DNA of 64,000 bases from an uncultured beta proteobacterium (GTDB lineage: Bacteria > Pseudomonadota > Gammaproteobacteria > Burkholderiales > SG8-39), in assembly GCA_903859155.1 (NCBI GenBank), contig CAIOLO010000115.1, positions 1 through 64,000 on the forward strand, read 5' to 3'. The position numbers and the translations under genes were made by a program. Each line of letters starts with the position of its first letter. Within the stretch, counting starts at the first letter, position 1. This document shows, piece by piece, positions 40,951 through 50,295 of the stretch. The notes beneath the pieces are model-generated. The model made no database searches. It was not told the origin of the DNA and worked only from the letters and a program-made list of their open reading frames with translations.

Positions 40951-41043
40951 ATGGCGCGCCGTGCGGCAGGCAGGCATGATAACAACAGCTTTGGATGGGC
41001 ACACCGCATGACCAGCATGCAGACAGAATTTGCCTCCCCAAAG

Positions 41044-42591
41044 TTACAGTTTTTTCAGCCCGGGCCGGCCGTCTTCCACTGCAAACGACGCGATGGTTTC
41101 GCAGCGCGCATCGCGTGATTCCACAGACTCCATGCCGCGCAGGTCGGCAAGCAGCTTCTCCGGCGTCACGGTGATGCGCATATAGCCGCGGTATTGCGTA
41201 TTGGCGTATTTGATGTGCGGATTTTCGTTCAGCAGCGCACCCAGCGCCCAGGAGGGAACCAGGGTCCGCGAGGTAATCGAGGTAACAGCCAGGTCGGTGG
41301 CAACGATCGGCGAATTCGGATTGTCGGCGTCGAGCGGGATTTCGCTCACCCAGAACATGTGCGAGTCCCCGCCCATGATCACCGGGTTGGAGATGGAGTT
41401 TTTCTGCAGTGAAGCGAGCAGGCGCTTGCGTGCCGCCGGGTAACCGTCCCAGGCATCGGTCCAGAAGGTTTGGGTCTCGCCCATGGACAGATCCAGCTGC
41501 GAGAACAGCGTCTCCTGCGCGATGAGGTTCCAGCGCGACCGCGAAGCGGCAAGGCTTCGGTCGAGCCAGGCTTCCTGCGTGAAACCCAGCATGGTGGCGG
41601 CGGGTTCGAGGCGCTCCGCGCAGTTCACCAGGTAATTGCCGCCGCCGCGGTCGGCGCGCTGGCACGGTTGCGGCGTGCGGTACTGGCGGCCATCGAGCAT
41701 GTTGATTTGCGCCAGCTGCCCCCAGGGGACCTCGGTGTAAATGAGGGCATCGGGTCCTTCGGGCCGCATCGAGCGGCGCAGCGGCTGATGTTCGTAATAG
41801 GCTTTGTAGGCGCCGGCCCTCCGGGCGAGAAAGCGTTCCGGCGCTTCCGAACGGATCAGCGAATGGTCGTTGGCGTAATCGTTTTCGAATTCGTGATCGT
41901 CCCAGGTGAGCAGCCAGGGAACCGCGGCGTGCAGCGCCATCAGGTCGGGATCGCGCTTGTAGAGCGCGTAGCGCCGCCGGAAGTCGTCCAGCGTGATCGA
42001 CTTGGGCATGCCGTGCGAGCGCACCCCGGGATTGAAGGACTGTTCGTAAATATAGTCGCCGACGAAGATCACCAGGTCAGGATCGTCGCGCAGCGCATGG
42101 CGGTAGGCGCCGAAGTAACCCTGCTCGTAATGCTGGCAGGAGGCCAGGATGCAGCGCAGTCGCGCCACCGCCGCACCCGCGGCGGGAGCGGTGCGCGTGC
42201 GGCCGGTGGGGCTTGCCGCGTCGCCCGAGGTAAAGCGGTACCAGTATTGCCGGGCAGGTTGCAGGCCGCGCACTTCGATATGCACCGAATGCGCCCAGTC
42301 GGGTTGGGCGAGTTCTTCGCCGGATGCCACGATGTCGCGCATCGACTCGTCGCCGGCCACTTCCCAGCGTACCGGGATCGCCTCCGGCGCCAGGCCGCCG
42401 CGCGGTTCGTCGGGCGCCGGCGCAAGGCGCGTCCACAGGACAAAGCCGTCGGACGATGGATAACCCGACGCAACTCCCAGGCTGAACGGATAGGCGGAAA
42501 ACTTTGGATTGGGCTGGGTACGGGCATTCGGGGCGGTGGCCAGCAGGCCCAGCGCCCCCAGGGCGGCAATAAATTCGCGCCGGTCAATCAT
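41044..42591 (-). CDS. phoD: PhoD-family alkaline phosphatase/phosphodiesterase
   Basis: 515 aa exported metallophosphoesterase. Twin-arginine signal: DRREFIAALGALGLLATAP. N-terminal PhoD domain (FSLGVASGYPSSDGFVLWTR) and catalytic domain with CQHYEQGYFGAY, FVGDYIYEQ, LTWDDHEFENDY and GGDSHMFWVSEI, the metal-binding residues of the family. Requires the Tat route; releases phosphate from esters. The ATG at 42591 places the RR pair correctly; a TTG three codons earlier is less likely. It is 140 bases beyond the gene at 40904 and in the same direction, with no clear operon link. Confidence 0.92.
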   Translation of the reverse strand: MIDRREFIAALGALGLLATAPNARTQPNPKFSAYPFSLGVASGYPSSDGFVLWTRLAPAPDEPRGGLAPEAIPVRWEVAGDESMRDIVASGEELAQPDWAHSVHIEVRGLQPARQYWYRFTSGDAASPTGRTRTAPAAGAAVARLRCILASCQHYEQGYFGAYRHALRDDPDLVIFVGDYIYEQSFNPGVRSHGMPKSITLDDFRRRYALYKRDPDLMALHAAVPWLLTWDDHEFENDYANDHSLIRSEAPERFLARRAGAYKAYYEHQPLRRSMRPEGPDALIYTEVPWGQLAQINMLDGRQYRTPQPCQRADRGGGNYLVNCAERLEPAATMLGFTQEAWLDRSLAASRSRWNLIAQETLFSQLDLSMGETQTFWTDAWDGYPAARKRLLASLQKNSISNPVIMGGDSHMFWVSEIPLDADNPNSPIVATDLAVTSITSRTLVPSWALGALLNENPHIKYANTQYRGYMRITVTPEKLLADLRGMESVESRDARCETIASFAVEDGRPGLKKL

Positions 42592-42728
42592 GCGCAACAA
42601 TGGCGGGGGTATTGCCGATCAAGCGCGTGCCGAACTTCCGCTTGACGAACAGCGGGCGCAACTTCACCCGTTGCGATACAGCAAAGGCGGGGCACTGCCA
42701 GCATGCGGCTTGGGAAGTAACGGATGTT

Positions 42729-42756
42729 GCCTGGCCGGTGCCGGCACCGGCCAGGC
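42729..42756. terminator. 28-base perfect palindrome, likely terminator
   Basis: Self-complementary GC-rich element (GCCTGGCCGGTGCC / GGCACCGGCCAGGC) starting 5 bases after the stop of the - strand gene at 42761. On the + strand it is followed by TTCCTTATTTC. It has no loop bases in the centre, so it would fold as a cruciform or short-loop stem. Read as the transcription end of the gene at 42761-43534. Confidence 0.65.
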
Positions 42757-42760
42757 TTCC

Positions 42761-43534
42761 TTATTTCTTGGCAGCCTCGGCCTTTGCGGGCGCTTCGGCC
42801 TTGGCCGGCGCGTTAGCGGCCGGCGCCGGCTCGGCGGCGGGCTTGGGCGGGGCGGGCGGCGTAGAGGCCGCGTCAAGCGCCGCCTTGATCTTGGAGGCAT
42901 CCGTTTCCTGGGTTTCCCTTACCACGGCCAGCCCTTTGGCGGCGGCGGTCAGATCACCCTTTTTGAGAGCGTCGTCGATCATCTTCACACCGGTGCCCAT
43001 GGAGTCGCGCAGGCTGTCGGCGACCGGACGCCAGCGCTCGACCAGGTCGACGATGGCCTGCAGCTTAGCCTGGGCGTCGTCAGTCAAGGCCTTTTGCTGC
43101 TCATCGAATTTGTCCCCCGATTGCTTGCGATTGTCCTCGCTGTCGAAGGTGGCGGCTTTGGCAGAAGCGTCATCGGCGCGCTTCATGGCCTCCAGGTAGG
43201 CCCTGTTGTACTCATCAATGCTGCGGCGTTTGGCCACACCCAGATCGGTATTCGCCTTGTTCAGACCCGCCTGAGCCTCCGTCAGCTTCTTGTCGGTGTC
43301 GGCCTGGATTGCGGTGAGGTCGTCCTTTTCCGTGGCGACCCATACCGTGGCGCCCACCATGATCAGGATCAGCACGCCCGCCAGGGTGCTACCCGACAGG
43401 ATGAAGCGGTGAAACGCCTTGCGCCGGTCCGCTTCGAGCGCGGTCATGTTCTTCATGATTTCCTTGGCGGTGCGATAGATGCTGAATATCGCCAGGACTG
43501 CGGCGACCACGCTGACGATGAGGGCCATTTCCAT
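42761..43534 (-). CDS. Membrane-anchored coiled-coil protein, unknown function
   Basis: 257 aa. Two membrane segments (about 4-22, ALIVSVVAAVLAIFSIY, and 46-66, LSGSTLAGVLILIMVGATVW) then a long charged, alanine-rich helical region (75-215) with repeated Asp-Lys-Ala patterns, likely a coiled coil, ending in a proline/alanine/lysine tail (PPAPPKPAAEPAPAANAPAK). It recalls no domain I can name. Possibly a structural or signalling scaffold in the periplasm or cytoplasm. The stem-loop at 42729-42756 closes it. Confidence 0.7.
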   Translation of the reverse strand: MEMALIVSVVAAVLAIFSIYRTAKEIMKNMTALEADRRKAFHRFILSGSTLAGVLILIMVGATVWVATEKDDLTAIQADTDKKLTEAQAGLNKANTDLGVAKRRSIDEYNRAYLEAMKRADDASAKAATFDSEDNRKQSGDKFDEQQKALTDDAQAKLQAIVDLVERWRPVADSLRDSMGTGVKMIDDALKKGDLTAAAKGLAVVRETQETDASKIKAALDAASTPPAPPKPAAEPAPAANAPAKAEAPAKAEAAKK

Positions 43535-43638
43535 TTTTTCTCCGATTGAACAGGCTTTGACAAGCGTATTGTATGTAATTCAGCGTTGCGGCGGTATGAC
43601 AGTGAAATAATCGATGCCAGCTGCGGCCGGCTCCGGTA

Positions 43639-45549
43639 TCAGGCGGGCTGCCCGGAGCGGGAAATTCTTCGTGAATGGCGTTCCTGCAGAAACACGACCA
43701 GGGCGAGGCAGGCGCCCGCGACATTGAACCAGCGCGCCGCGTCGAAGGCATTCAGGGGGATCACCAGGCACAAACCGGCGGCCCCGTAAAGCAGCCGCTG
43801 CGCGATGCCCAGCTTGCTGACGGAATAGCCCATCATCGCCGCGGACACGAACCAGACACCCACCAGCGCGGTGACGAAATCGAGAAAGATCGAGACCGGT
43901 TCACCCTTCATCAGCAGCGTGTCCGAAAACACGAACATGAACGGCACCACATAGATGGTCCAGCCGAATGTCATGGACGCCCAGCCGGTCCTGTTCTGGT
44001 TGGCGCCGGCGAGGTTGGCCGCCACGAAGGACGCGATCGCCACCGGCGGCGTGATCATCGACAGGCAGCCGTAGTACATGATGAACATGTGCGCGGCCAT
44101 CGGCGTGATGCCCATCTTGATCATGGTGGGTGCGACCAGCGTGGCGAGCACGATGTATACGCCGACCGTCGGCAGACCCAGGCCGAGGATGATGTTGGTC
44201 AAGGCGCACAGAACCAGCAGCGCGATCAGACTGCCGGCCGCAACGGTGATCAACACCAGGCTGAGCGAGAAGCCGACGCCGGAATAGTTGAGCGCGCCGA
44301 TCATGATGCCGGCCGCGGCGCCCAGCATGAAAAGGTCGAGCACCGACAGCCCGGAATCGCGCAGCATCTCGTAAAAATCGCGCCAGCTGATGCGCTTGCC
44401 GCGAAACGGAATGACGATTCCCAGCCCGAGGGCGGTCGCGGTGGCCACCAGGCCGGCGTTCTCCGGTTCGTAATTGAGCCAGAACAGGGCATAGACCAGC
44501 ACTATGAACGGGATCACGAAATACCAGCCGTCCTTGAGCACCTGGGACAGCTTCGGTATTTCCTTCGGGTCCAGCGCCTTGATGTCGCTGCGCGCCGCCT
44601 CCAGGTCCACCTGGATGAAAAGTGCCGCGTAATACAGCACCGCGGGAATCAGTGCTGCGAGCGCCACTTCGTAGTAGGGCACCTGCAGGAACTCGGCCAT
44701 GATGAAGGCGGCCACCCCCATCACCGGGGGCATGATCTGCCCTCCGGTGGAGGCGCAGGATTCGATGGCGGCGGCGATGTGGGGTTTGAAGCCGACGCGC
44801 TTCATCAGCGGGATGGTCACCACGCCCACCGTCAGGACGTTCGAGACAACATTGCCGGATATGGTCCCGAACAGCGAGGAACCGAGAATGGCGATCTTGG
44901 CCGGCCCGCCGCGATAGCGGCCCATCAGCGCCATGGATATGTCGGTGAAAAACGTCGAACCGCCCGATTTGAACAGGACGTGCCCGAAAATGGTATAGAC
45001 CACCACGATGGTGGCGACGATCTTGAGTGCAAGGCCGAGGCTTGCGGTGGAATCCCAGAGCACGTAATAGGTGAGTCGCTCGATGGGAATGGAGCGCGCG
45101 GCGAATTCCCCGGGCAGGGAACCGCCCATCATCGCCAGCACGAAAAAGAACACCGTGGTGTACACCAGCGACATGCCGGTGGTGCGCCGCAACCCCTCGA
45201 GGATGAGCAGGAGCATCAACGCGGCGACCAGCAGTCCGTCCCAGGGCCGCCGCGAGACCAGTTCGGAGTACTCGGGGAAACGAACCATGACATAGAGCGC
45301 CCCGGCGCAGGAGAGCAGCGCCGCGATCAGGTCGTACCAGGGGACCGCGCCCTTGCGCACGCGGTAGCCGCCTTCGTCGCCTTTGCCGGCCGGCACGTGC
45401 AGGAATAGCAGCGGCATGGCGATCGCCATCAGGCCCGCGAGATACTGTTCGAAGTAGACCGACAGTCCCAGCATGCGCGGCACGTCGACGACGACGGCGA
45501 CGATGGCGCCGCTGAGGACAACAGCCAGTACGTTGACAAAAGTTCGCAT
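43639..45549 (-). CDS. TRAP transporter, fused large and small permease subunits (TAXI type)
   Basis: 636 aa, about 17 membrane helices. An N-terminal small-subunit-like part (ends near residue 180) is fused to the large DctM-like permease: LFGTISGNVVSNVLTVGVVT, SCASTGGQIMPPVMGVAAFI, and GLGLPTVGVYIVLATLVAPT followed by MAAHMFIMYYGCLSMITPPV. Sodium-driven uptake of an organic acid is the family role. The start at 45549 is chosen for the first membrane helix. It is divergent from its binding protein at 45651, a 101-base shared control region between them. Confidence 0.93.
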   Translation of the reverse strand: MRTFVNVLAVVLSGAIVAVVVDVPRMLGLSVYFEQYLAGLMAIAMPLLFLHVPAGKGDEGGYRVRKGAVPWYDLIAALLSCAGALYVMVRFPEYSELVSRRPWDGLLVAALMLLLILEGLRRTTGMSLVYTTVFFFVLAMMGGSLPGEFAARSIPIERLTYYVLWDSTASLGLALKIVATIVVVYTIFGHVLFKSGGSTFFTDISMALMGRYRGGPAKIAILGSSLFGTISGNVVSNVLTVGVVTIPLMKRVGFKPHIAAAIESCASTGGQIMPPVMGVAAFIMAEFLQVPYYEVALAALIPAVLYYAALFIQVDLEAARSDIKALDPKEIPKLSQVLKDGWYFVIPFIVLVYALFWLNYEPENAGLVATATALGLGIVIPFRGKRISWRDFYEMLRDSGLSVLDLFMLGAAAGIMIGALNYSGVGFSLSLVLITVAAGSLIALLVLCALTNIILGLGLPTVGVYIVLATLVAPTMIKMGITPMAAHMFIMYYGCLSMITPPVAIASFVAANLAGANQNRTGWASMTFGWTIYVVPFMFVFSDTLLMKGEPVSIFLDFVTALVGVWFVSAAMMGYSVSKLGIAQRLLYGAAGLCLVIPLNAFDAARWFNVAGACLALVVFLQERHSRRISRSGQPA

Positions 45550-45650
45550 CGCAGCCCTGATAAAATTTCGTTTACTATTGAGAGTGTTGCGCATTTTGCC
45601 ATAAGCATTTTGCAAAACGGCAGTTCGACCAAACCAAGAGGAGCGTTTCC

Positions 45651-46691
45651 ATGACATCGCTGCGAGTTATTGCGCGAGCTTTATCGATTTCCGCGGTCTT
45701 GCCCTTTGTGGCGGCCGCGGCGCATGCCCAGGTCATCAGCCTGATCACCACGCCCGCCGGCACGTTTTCCAATTCGGCGGCCTCCGCCATGGCCAAGGTG
45801 GTGACCGACAAGGCCAGGATCCGCATGACGGTACAGGCTCAGGCCAGTGCCGGATTCGAGGAAGTGGAGGCCGGCACTGCCGAACTGACGGTGTCCAACT
45901 CATTCGACTCGACTTTTTACGCCACGGGCGCCGGCGAGTACGCATCGCGGGGGCCCAGCAAGCTGCTGCGGCACGTGGCGGCGATCATGCCCTACCGCGT
46001 CGCCATGCATGTGCGCGCCGACTCGAAAATCTTCAAGATTTCGGAACTCAAGGGCAAGCGGGTTTCCAGCGATTTCAACGCCCAGAAAACCATCGGCCGC
46101 ATCATTGCCGCGCACCTGGCCAACGGCGGGCTCTCCTACAAGGACGTGAAGGGGGTGCCGGCGCCGAATGTCTTTCGCCAGGCGGAGGACTTCAAGGCAG
46201 GCAAGGTCGACACCATGTTCTTCGCCATGGGTGCGCCGCAGGTCAAGGAAGCTGCGGCGGCACTCGGCGGGGTGCGCGTGCTGGAGGTGGACGCGTCGGC
46301 GGGGGCCGTCAAGCGCATGGAAGAGGTGCTGCCCGGGGCTTACACCATCAACGTTTCGCCCTCGCCAGCCACGGACGGCGTCACCAAGCCGACCAACCTG
46401 ATCGCTTTCGACATGAACCTCAATACCTCGGCGAACGTCTCCGAGGACACCATCTACCGTGTCGTCAAGGCGCTTTACGAAAACAAAAAGGACCTGCTGG
46501 ACACCTTTCCGCCGTTTGCGCTGTTTGACCCGCAGATGATGAGCAAGATCCAGATCGGCATTGAATTCCACCCGGGGGCGATCCGCTTCTATCGCGAAGC
46601 CGGCCTGTGGCCACCGCGGGCGGCAGCGTCGGCAGCCCCGGCCAAAGCGGCAGTCCCGGCCAAAGCGGCGGATACGGCCAAGAAGAAATAG
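45651..46691 (+). CDS. TAXI-family TRAP transporter solute-binding protein
   Basis: 346 aa periplasmic binding protein that serves the fused permease next to it. Signal peptide to about residue 26 (PFVAAAAHAQ), then LITTPAGTFSNSAASAMAKV and the TAXI-type regions ELTVSNSFDSTFYATG and LKGKRVSSDFNAQKTI. An alanine/lysine/proline-rich tail (PAKAAVPAKAADTAKKK) is added at the C-terminus. The ribosome binding site AAGAGGAGCG lies before the ATG. A strong terminator follows. Confidence 0.92.
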   Translation: MTSLRVIARALSISAVLPFVAAAAHAQVISLITTPAGTFSNSAASAMAKVVTDKARIRMTVQAQASAGFEEVEAGTAELTVSNSFDSTFYATGAGEYASRGPSKLLRHVAAIMPYRVAMHVRADSKIFKISELKGKRVSSDFNAQKTIGRIIAAHLANGGLSYKDVKGVPAPNVFRQAEDFKAGKVDTMFFAMGAPQVKEAAAALGGVRVLEVDASAGAVKRMEEVLPGAYTINVSPSPATDGVTKPTNLIAFDMNLNTSANVSEDTIYRVVKALYENKKDLLDTFPPFALFDPQMMSKIQIGIEFHPGAIRFYREAGLWPPRAAASAAPAKAAVPAKAADTAKKK

Positions 46692-46706
46692 CGTACCCCC
46701 ACGCTT

Positions 46707-46734
46707 AAAAAGCCCGGCCTGTGCCGGGCTTTTT
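46707..46734. terminator. Rho-independent terminator
   Basis: AAAAAGCCCGGC (46707-46718), loop CTGT, GCCGGGCTTTTT (46723-46734), directly after the TAXI binding protein. U-tract on both strands, so potentially bidirectional. Confidence 0.92.
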
Positions 46735-47159
46735 CATGCGTGGTCGGGGAGGGGGGCGGAGTCGCAGCGGCTCCCGGCTGGTGGCGGGCGAGCAGCGCAA
46801 CGCCGAAACCGGGGCTATCTGGCGGGAATTGCAACAAATTGAACCTATTCGACATTCAGCGTAAAATGGCGGGTTACGCTATTTAGTCACTGGAGCACAG
46901 GGCGCTAGCACAAACGGCATTTTTGGATGCCCTCATTCTTGTCATTGCTGGGCATCCGCCGGAGCAGCCGCTGCGGCCTTGCCGATGTAAGCCCCAATGA
47001 GCCGCCGGAAATTGCCGGCGGCAAAAGCAAGGATTGCCGGTCTCCCACGAGCGGATTTTCGGGCTGAAGCACGGGGATGCAGGCAGGGTTCCCCGGAGCG
47101 TGAGACAACCCCGGACGGTTCACCCTTTTAGTACCACCACACAACAGGAAAGCAACATC
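46735..47159 (+). promoter_or_regulatory. Leader region upstream of fusA with candidate promoter
   Basis: 425 bases without a gene between the terminator and EF-G. A sigma70-like pair TTGAAC (46839-46844), 17-base spacer and TAAAAT (46862-46867) is the best promoter candidate and would leave a leader of about 285 bases. A short stem GCCGCCGGAAATTGCCGGCGGC is at 47001-47022. No known riboswitch was recognised. Confidence 0.5.
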
Positions 47160-49289
47160 ATGGCCAGGCAGAAAGAGCTCAAGCTCTACCGTAACATCGG
47201 GATCATCGCCCACATTGACGCGGGCAAGACCACCACCACGGAGCGTGTGCTCTACTACACCGGCAAAAAGCACCAGATTATCGACGTCCATGACACCAAG
47301 GACGGCAAGACCAGCACCACCACCGACTACCTCGAACAGGAAAAAAAGCGCGGCATCACGATCCAGTCCGCCGCTGTGTCGACCGAGTGGAAGGGCTTTC
47401 AGATCAACATCATCGACACCCCCGGGCACGTCGATTTCACCATCGAGGTCAATCGCTCACTGCGCGTGCTCGACGGCGCCGTGGTGGTGTTCGACGGTGT
47501 TGCCGGCGTGGAGCCGCAGACCGAAACCAACTGGCGCCTGGCCAACCAGTACAACGTGCCCCGCATGTGCTACATCAACAAGATGGACCGCATGGGCGCG
47601 AACTTCGAGAAGTCCATCACCGGCATCAAGGAGCGCCTCGGCGCAACGGTGGTGCTGTGCCAGATTCCCATCGGCAGCCACGACGAATTCAAGGGCATGG
47701 TCGACCTCATCGCCGGTTGCGGGTACATCTGGAAAGAAGAGGACAAGGACTCCCCCTGGGAGACCATTCCCATCGAGGAAATGAAGGGGCGCTTCAGCTT
47801 CGCCAGCACGCGCGACAACAAGTGGATGGACGATCTGCTTGACCTGCGCCGCGAAGCCCTGGAGACGGCACTTGCGCTGGATGACGAGGCCTTCATGGAC
47901 TTCGTCGAGAACGGCAAGTTCGACATTGCCAAGGTCAAGGAGTGCATCCGCAAGGGCACGGTGCAGGGCAAGCTGGTGCCGGTGTTCTGCGGCTCCTCGT
48001 TCAAGAACAAGGGCGTGCAGCAGCTGCTCGACGGTGTGGTGGACTACATGCCCTACCCGGGCGAGAACGGCGGCATTTCCATGGTCGACCCGGACGGCAA
48101 GGTGATCGGCGTTCAGGAGGTCAAGGACGACGCACCGGCGCGCGCGCTGGCCTTCAAGGTCATCAACGACCAGTTCGGCACGCTCACCTTCGTGCGCGTT
48201 TATTCGGGTGTCATCAAGAAGGGCGATACGCTGTACAACGTCACGCGCGACAAGAAGGAGCGTATCGGCCGCATCGTCGAAGTGCAGGCCAATGCCACCA
48301 AGGACGTCGATGAAGTGCGCGCCGGCGACATCTGCGCCTTCGTGTCGATGAAGGACACCGAAACCGGCGACACGCTCTCCGACCCGTCGTCGCAGATCCT
48401 GCTCGAGCGCATGCGCTTCCCCGACCCTGTCATCAGCGTGTCGGTGGAACCCAAGACGCGCGCTGACATCGACAAGATGTCCACCGCCCTCTACAAGATG
48501 GTCAAGGCCGATCCGTCGCTGCGCCTCGAAGTGGACCATGAAACCAACCAGACGCTGCTGCGCGGCATGGGCGAGTTGCACCTGGAGATCACCATCGACC
48601 GGATGCGCACCGAACTCGGGGTGGAGGCCAACATGGGCAAACCCAAGGTCAGCTTCCGCGAGGCTTTCGGCAAGACGGTCGAACTGGTGTACACGCACAA
48701 GAAGCAGACCGGCGGTTCAGGCCAGTTCGCCGAGGTCAAGATGATCTTCGAACCGCTCCCGGTCGGTACCGGCATCGAGTGGTCGGACGAGGTCACCGGC
48801 GGACGCATCCCGCGCGAGTACATCCCGTCGGTGGAATTCGCCGTGCGCACCGAGAGCAAAAAGGGCCAGATCTCCGGCTACGAAGTGGTCGACTTCAAGG
48901 CGCGCCTGATCGACGGCAAATACCATGACGTCGATTCGTCGGCGCTGGCGTTTGAAATCGCCGGACGCGCCGCCTTCCGCGAGGCGCACAGGTCGAGCAA
49001 GCCCAAGCTGCTGGAGCCGATCATGCGCATCGAGGTGGTCACCGAAGCCGAATACCTGGGCGACATCATCGGCGACATCAACCGGCGCCGCGGCCAGGTG
49101 ACCGATCAGGGCCAGAAAGGCCCGCAAGCCACGGTGCAGGGCTTCGTGCCGCTGGCGGAAATGTTCGGGTACATCAACTTCCTGCGTTCGACCACCAGCG
49201 GTCGCGGCACCTTCAGCATGGAGTTTGCCCATTACTCCGAAGTGCCGGCCGGCCTGGTGGACAAACTCATGGAGAAAGAAGAGAAGTAG
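47160..49289 (+). CDS. fusA: Elongation factor G (second copy type)
   Basis: 709 aa translational GTPase that moves tRNA and mRNA through the ribosome and helps recycling. GTPase motifs: [15 protein letters not shown] (G1), [11 protein letters not shown] (G2), DTPGHVDF (G3), NKMDR (G4). Domain IV contains [11 protein letters not shown], and domain V is intact to [20 protein letters not shown]. The ATG at 47160 has AGGAA eight bases upstream. It is not beside rpsL/rpsG/tuf, so it is probably the EF-G paralogue present outside the str operon in many betaproteobacteria. Confidence 0.95.
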   Translation: MARQKELKLYRNIGIIAHIDAGKTTTTERVLYYTGKKHQIIDVHDTKDGKTSTTTDYLEQEKKRGITIQSAAVSTEWKGFQINIIDTPGHVDFTIEVNRSLRVLDGAVVVFDGVAGVEPQTETNWRLANQYNVPRMCYINKMDRMGANFEKSITGIKERLGATVVLCQIPIGSHDEFKGMVDLIAGCGYIWKEEDKDSPWETIPIEEMKGRFSFASTRDNKWMDDLLDLRREALETALALDDEAFMDFVENGKFDIAKVKECIRKGTVQGKLVPVFCGSSFKNKGVQQLLDGVVDYMPYPGENGGISMVDPDGKVIGVQEVKDDAPARALAFKVINDQFGTLTFVRVYSGVIKKGDTLYNVTRDKKERIGRIVEVQANATKDVDEVRAGDICAFVSMKDTETGDTLSDPSSQILLERMRFPDPVISVSVEPKTRADIDKMSTALYKMVKADPSLRLEVDHETNQTLLRGMGELHLEITIDRMRTELGVEANMGKPKVSFREAFGKTVELVYTHKKQTGGSGQFAEVKMIFEPLPVGTGIEWSDEVTGGRIPREYIPSVEFAVRTESKKGQISGYEVVDFKARLIDGKYHDVDSSALAFEIAGRAAFREAHRSSKPKLLEPIMRIEVVTEAEYLGDIIGDINRRRGQVTDQGQKGPQATVQGFVPLAEMFGYINFLRSTTSGRGTFSMEFAHYSEVPAGLVDKLMEKEEK

Positions 49290-49433
49290 AAGCAGCAGGC
49301 GCAGCAAGCCGGGACTGCGGTCCCGGCAGGCTCTTTGTGCCGTGCGAGCTTCGGGCTTTGCGCGGGCTATGCGTTGCGGGAGGAGGAAAGCAGGAATAAA
49401 CTCTCCCGCACTTTCCGCCCCAAGGAGTGCGCC

Positions 49434-50141
49434 ATGCATGAGCCTTTCGTTGTTCCGCCCGAGCTTGAAAAGAAGTTGATTGCGCGCCGCGGCAAGCTGC
49501 ACGCCTACGAATCCTTCGATCCGAAGAAAACCGCCCTGGTCGTGGTGGACATGCAGAATTTCTTCATGGCCGACGGCGAACTCATGGCGGCAAACGGTTC
49601 CGCCGATATCGTTCCCAATGTCAATCGCCTGGCGCACGCGGTGCGCGAGGCGGGGGGCTGCGTGGTCTGGATCCAGGCGCTGGCCGAAGCGCCGGGTACC
49701 GACGGCTGGGATCCCTTCCACGCCCTGTTTCACCAGAAGGCGCAGGCGAAGCGCCTGGGTTCGATGAACCTGCACGGCGAAGGATTCAAGCTCTGGCCGG
49801 ATATGGAAGTCAAACCAGGGGACGAGCGCGTCATCAAGCGCCGCTACAGCGCCTTCATCCAGGGCGCTTCGGACATAGAAGAAGTGCTGCGTCGCCGCGG
49901 TACGGAGATGGTGCTGATCACCGGTGTGGCCACCAACGTTTGTTGCGATTCCACCGGCCGCGATTGCATGATGCGCGGCTTTCCGACCATCATGGTCTCC
50001 GACGGCAATGCGTCCTTCACCGAAGACGAGCACCAGTCGGCGCTGCTCAACTTCATCACCTACTTCGGCGACGTGCAGTCGACCGACGATGTCATCGCGC
50101 GACTCAAGGCTGGGATCAAAAAAGAAGCCGCGCTCGCATAA
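49434..50141 (+). CDS. Isochorismatase-family cysteine hydrolase
   Basis: 235 aa with the catalytic triad of the family: Asp in VVVDMQNFFM, Lys in RVIKRRYSAF, and Cys in TNVCCDSTGRDCMM. No signal peptide. Family members hydrolyse amides or imidates such as N-carbamoyl compounds, nicotinamide or ureidoacrylate; the specific substrate is unknown. The ATG at 49434 has AAGGAG about 9 bases before; a longer open frame is not needed. Located downstream of EF-G by 144 bases, likely its own unit. Confidence 0.9.
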   Translation: MHEPFVVPPELEKKLIARRGKLHAYESFDPKKTALVVVDMQNFFMADGELMAANGSADIVPNVNRLAHAVREAGGCVVWIQALAEAPGTDGWDPFHALFHQKAQAKRLGSMNLHGEGFKLWPDMEVKPGDERVIKRRYSAFIQGASDIEEVLRRRGTEMVLITGVATNVCCDSTGRDCMMRGFPTIMVSDGNASFTEDEHQSALLNFITYFGDVQSTDDVIARLKAGIKKEAALA

Positions 50142-50243
50142 TCACCGTGGGGCGATACAGCAGGCAGGATCGGCGCAAGCCCCTTTTTGCGACCTTCCGC
50201 ATATCCAGAACCGTTCAAGTGGCACGGGGCGATAGGGGTAACG

Positions 50244-50269
50244 GGGAAAGAGGGGCCCCCCTCTTTCCC
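50244..50269. terminator. Intergenic hairpin of the 3'-end repeat family (copy A)
   Basis: GGGAAAGAGGGG (50244-50255) pairs with CCCCTCTTTCCC (50258-50269), between convergent genes. Flanked by GGGGTAAC and CTGAAGCTTTC, the same flanks as copy B at 56492. Read on the - strand it follows the stop of the acyl-CoA dehydrogenase by about 27 bases. Confidence 0.75.
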
Positions 50270-50295
50270 TGTTCTGAAGCTTTCATGGGTTACCT

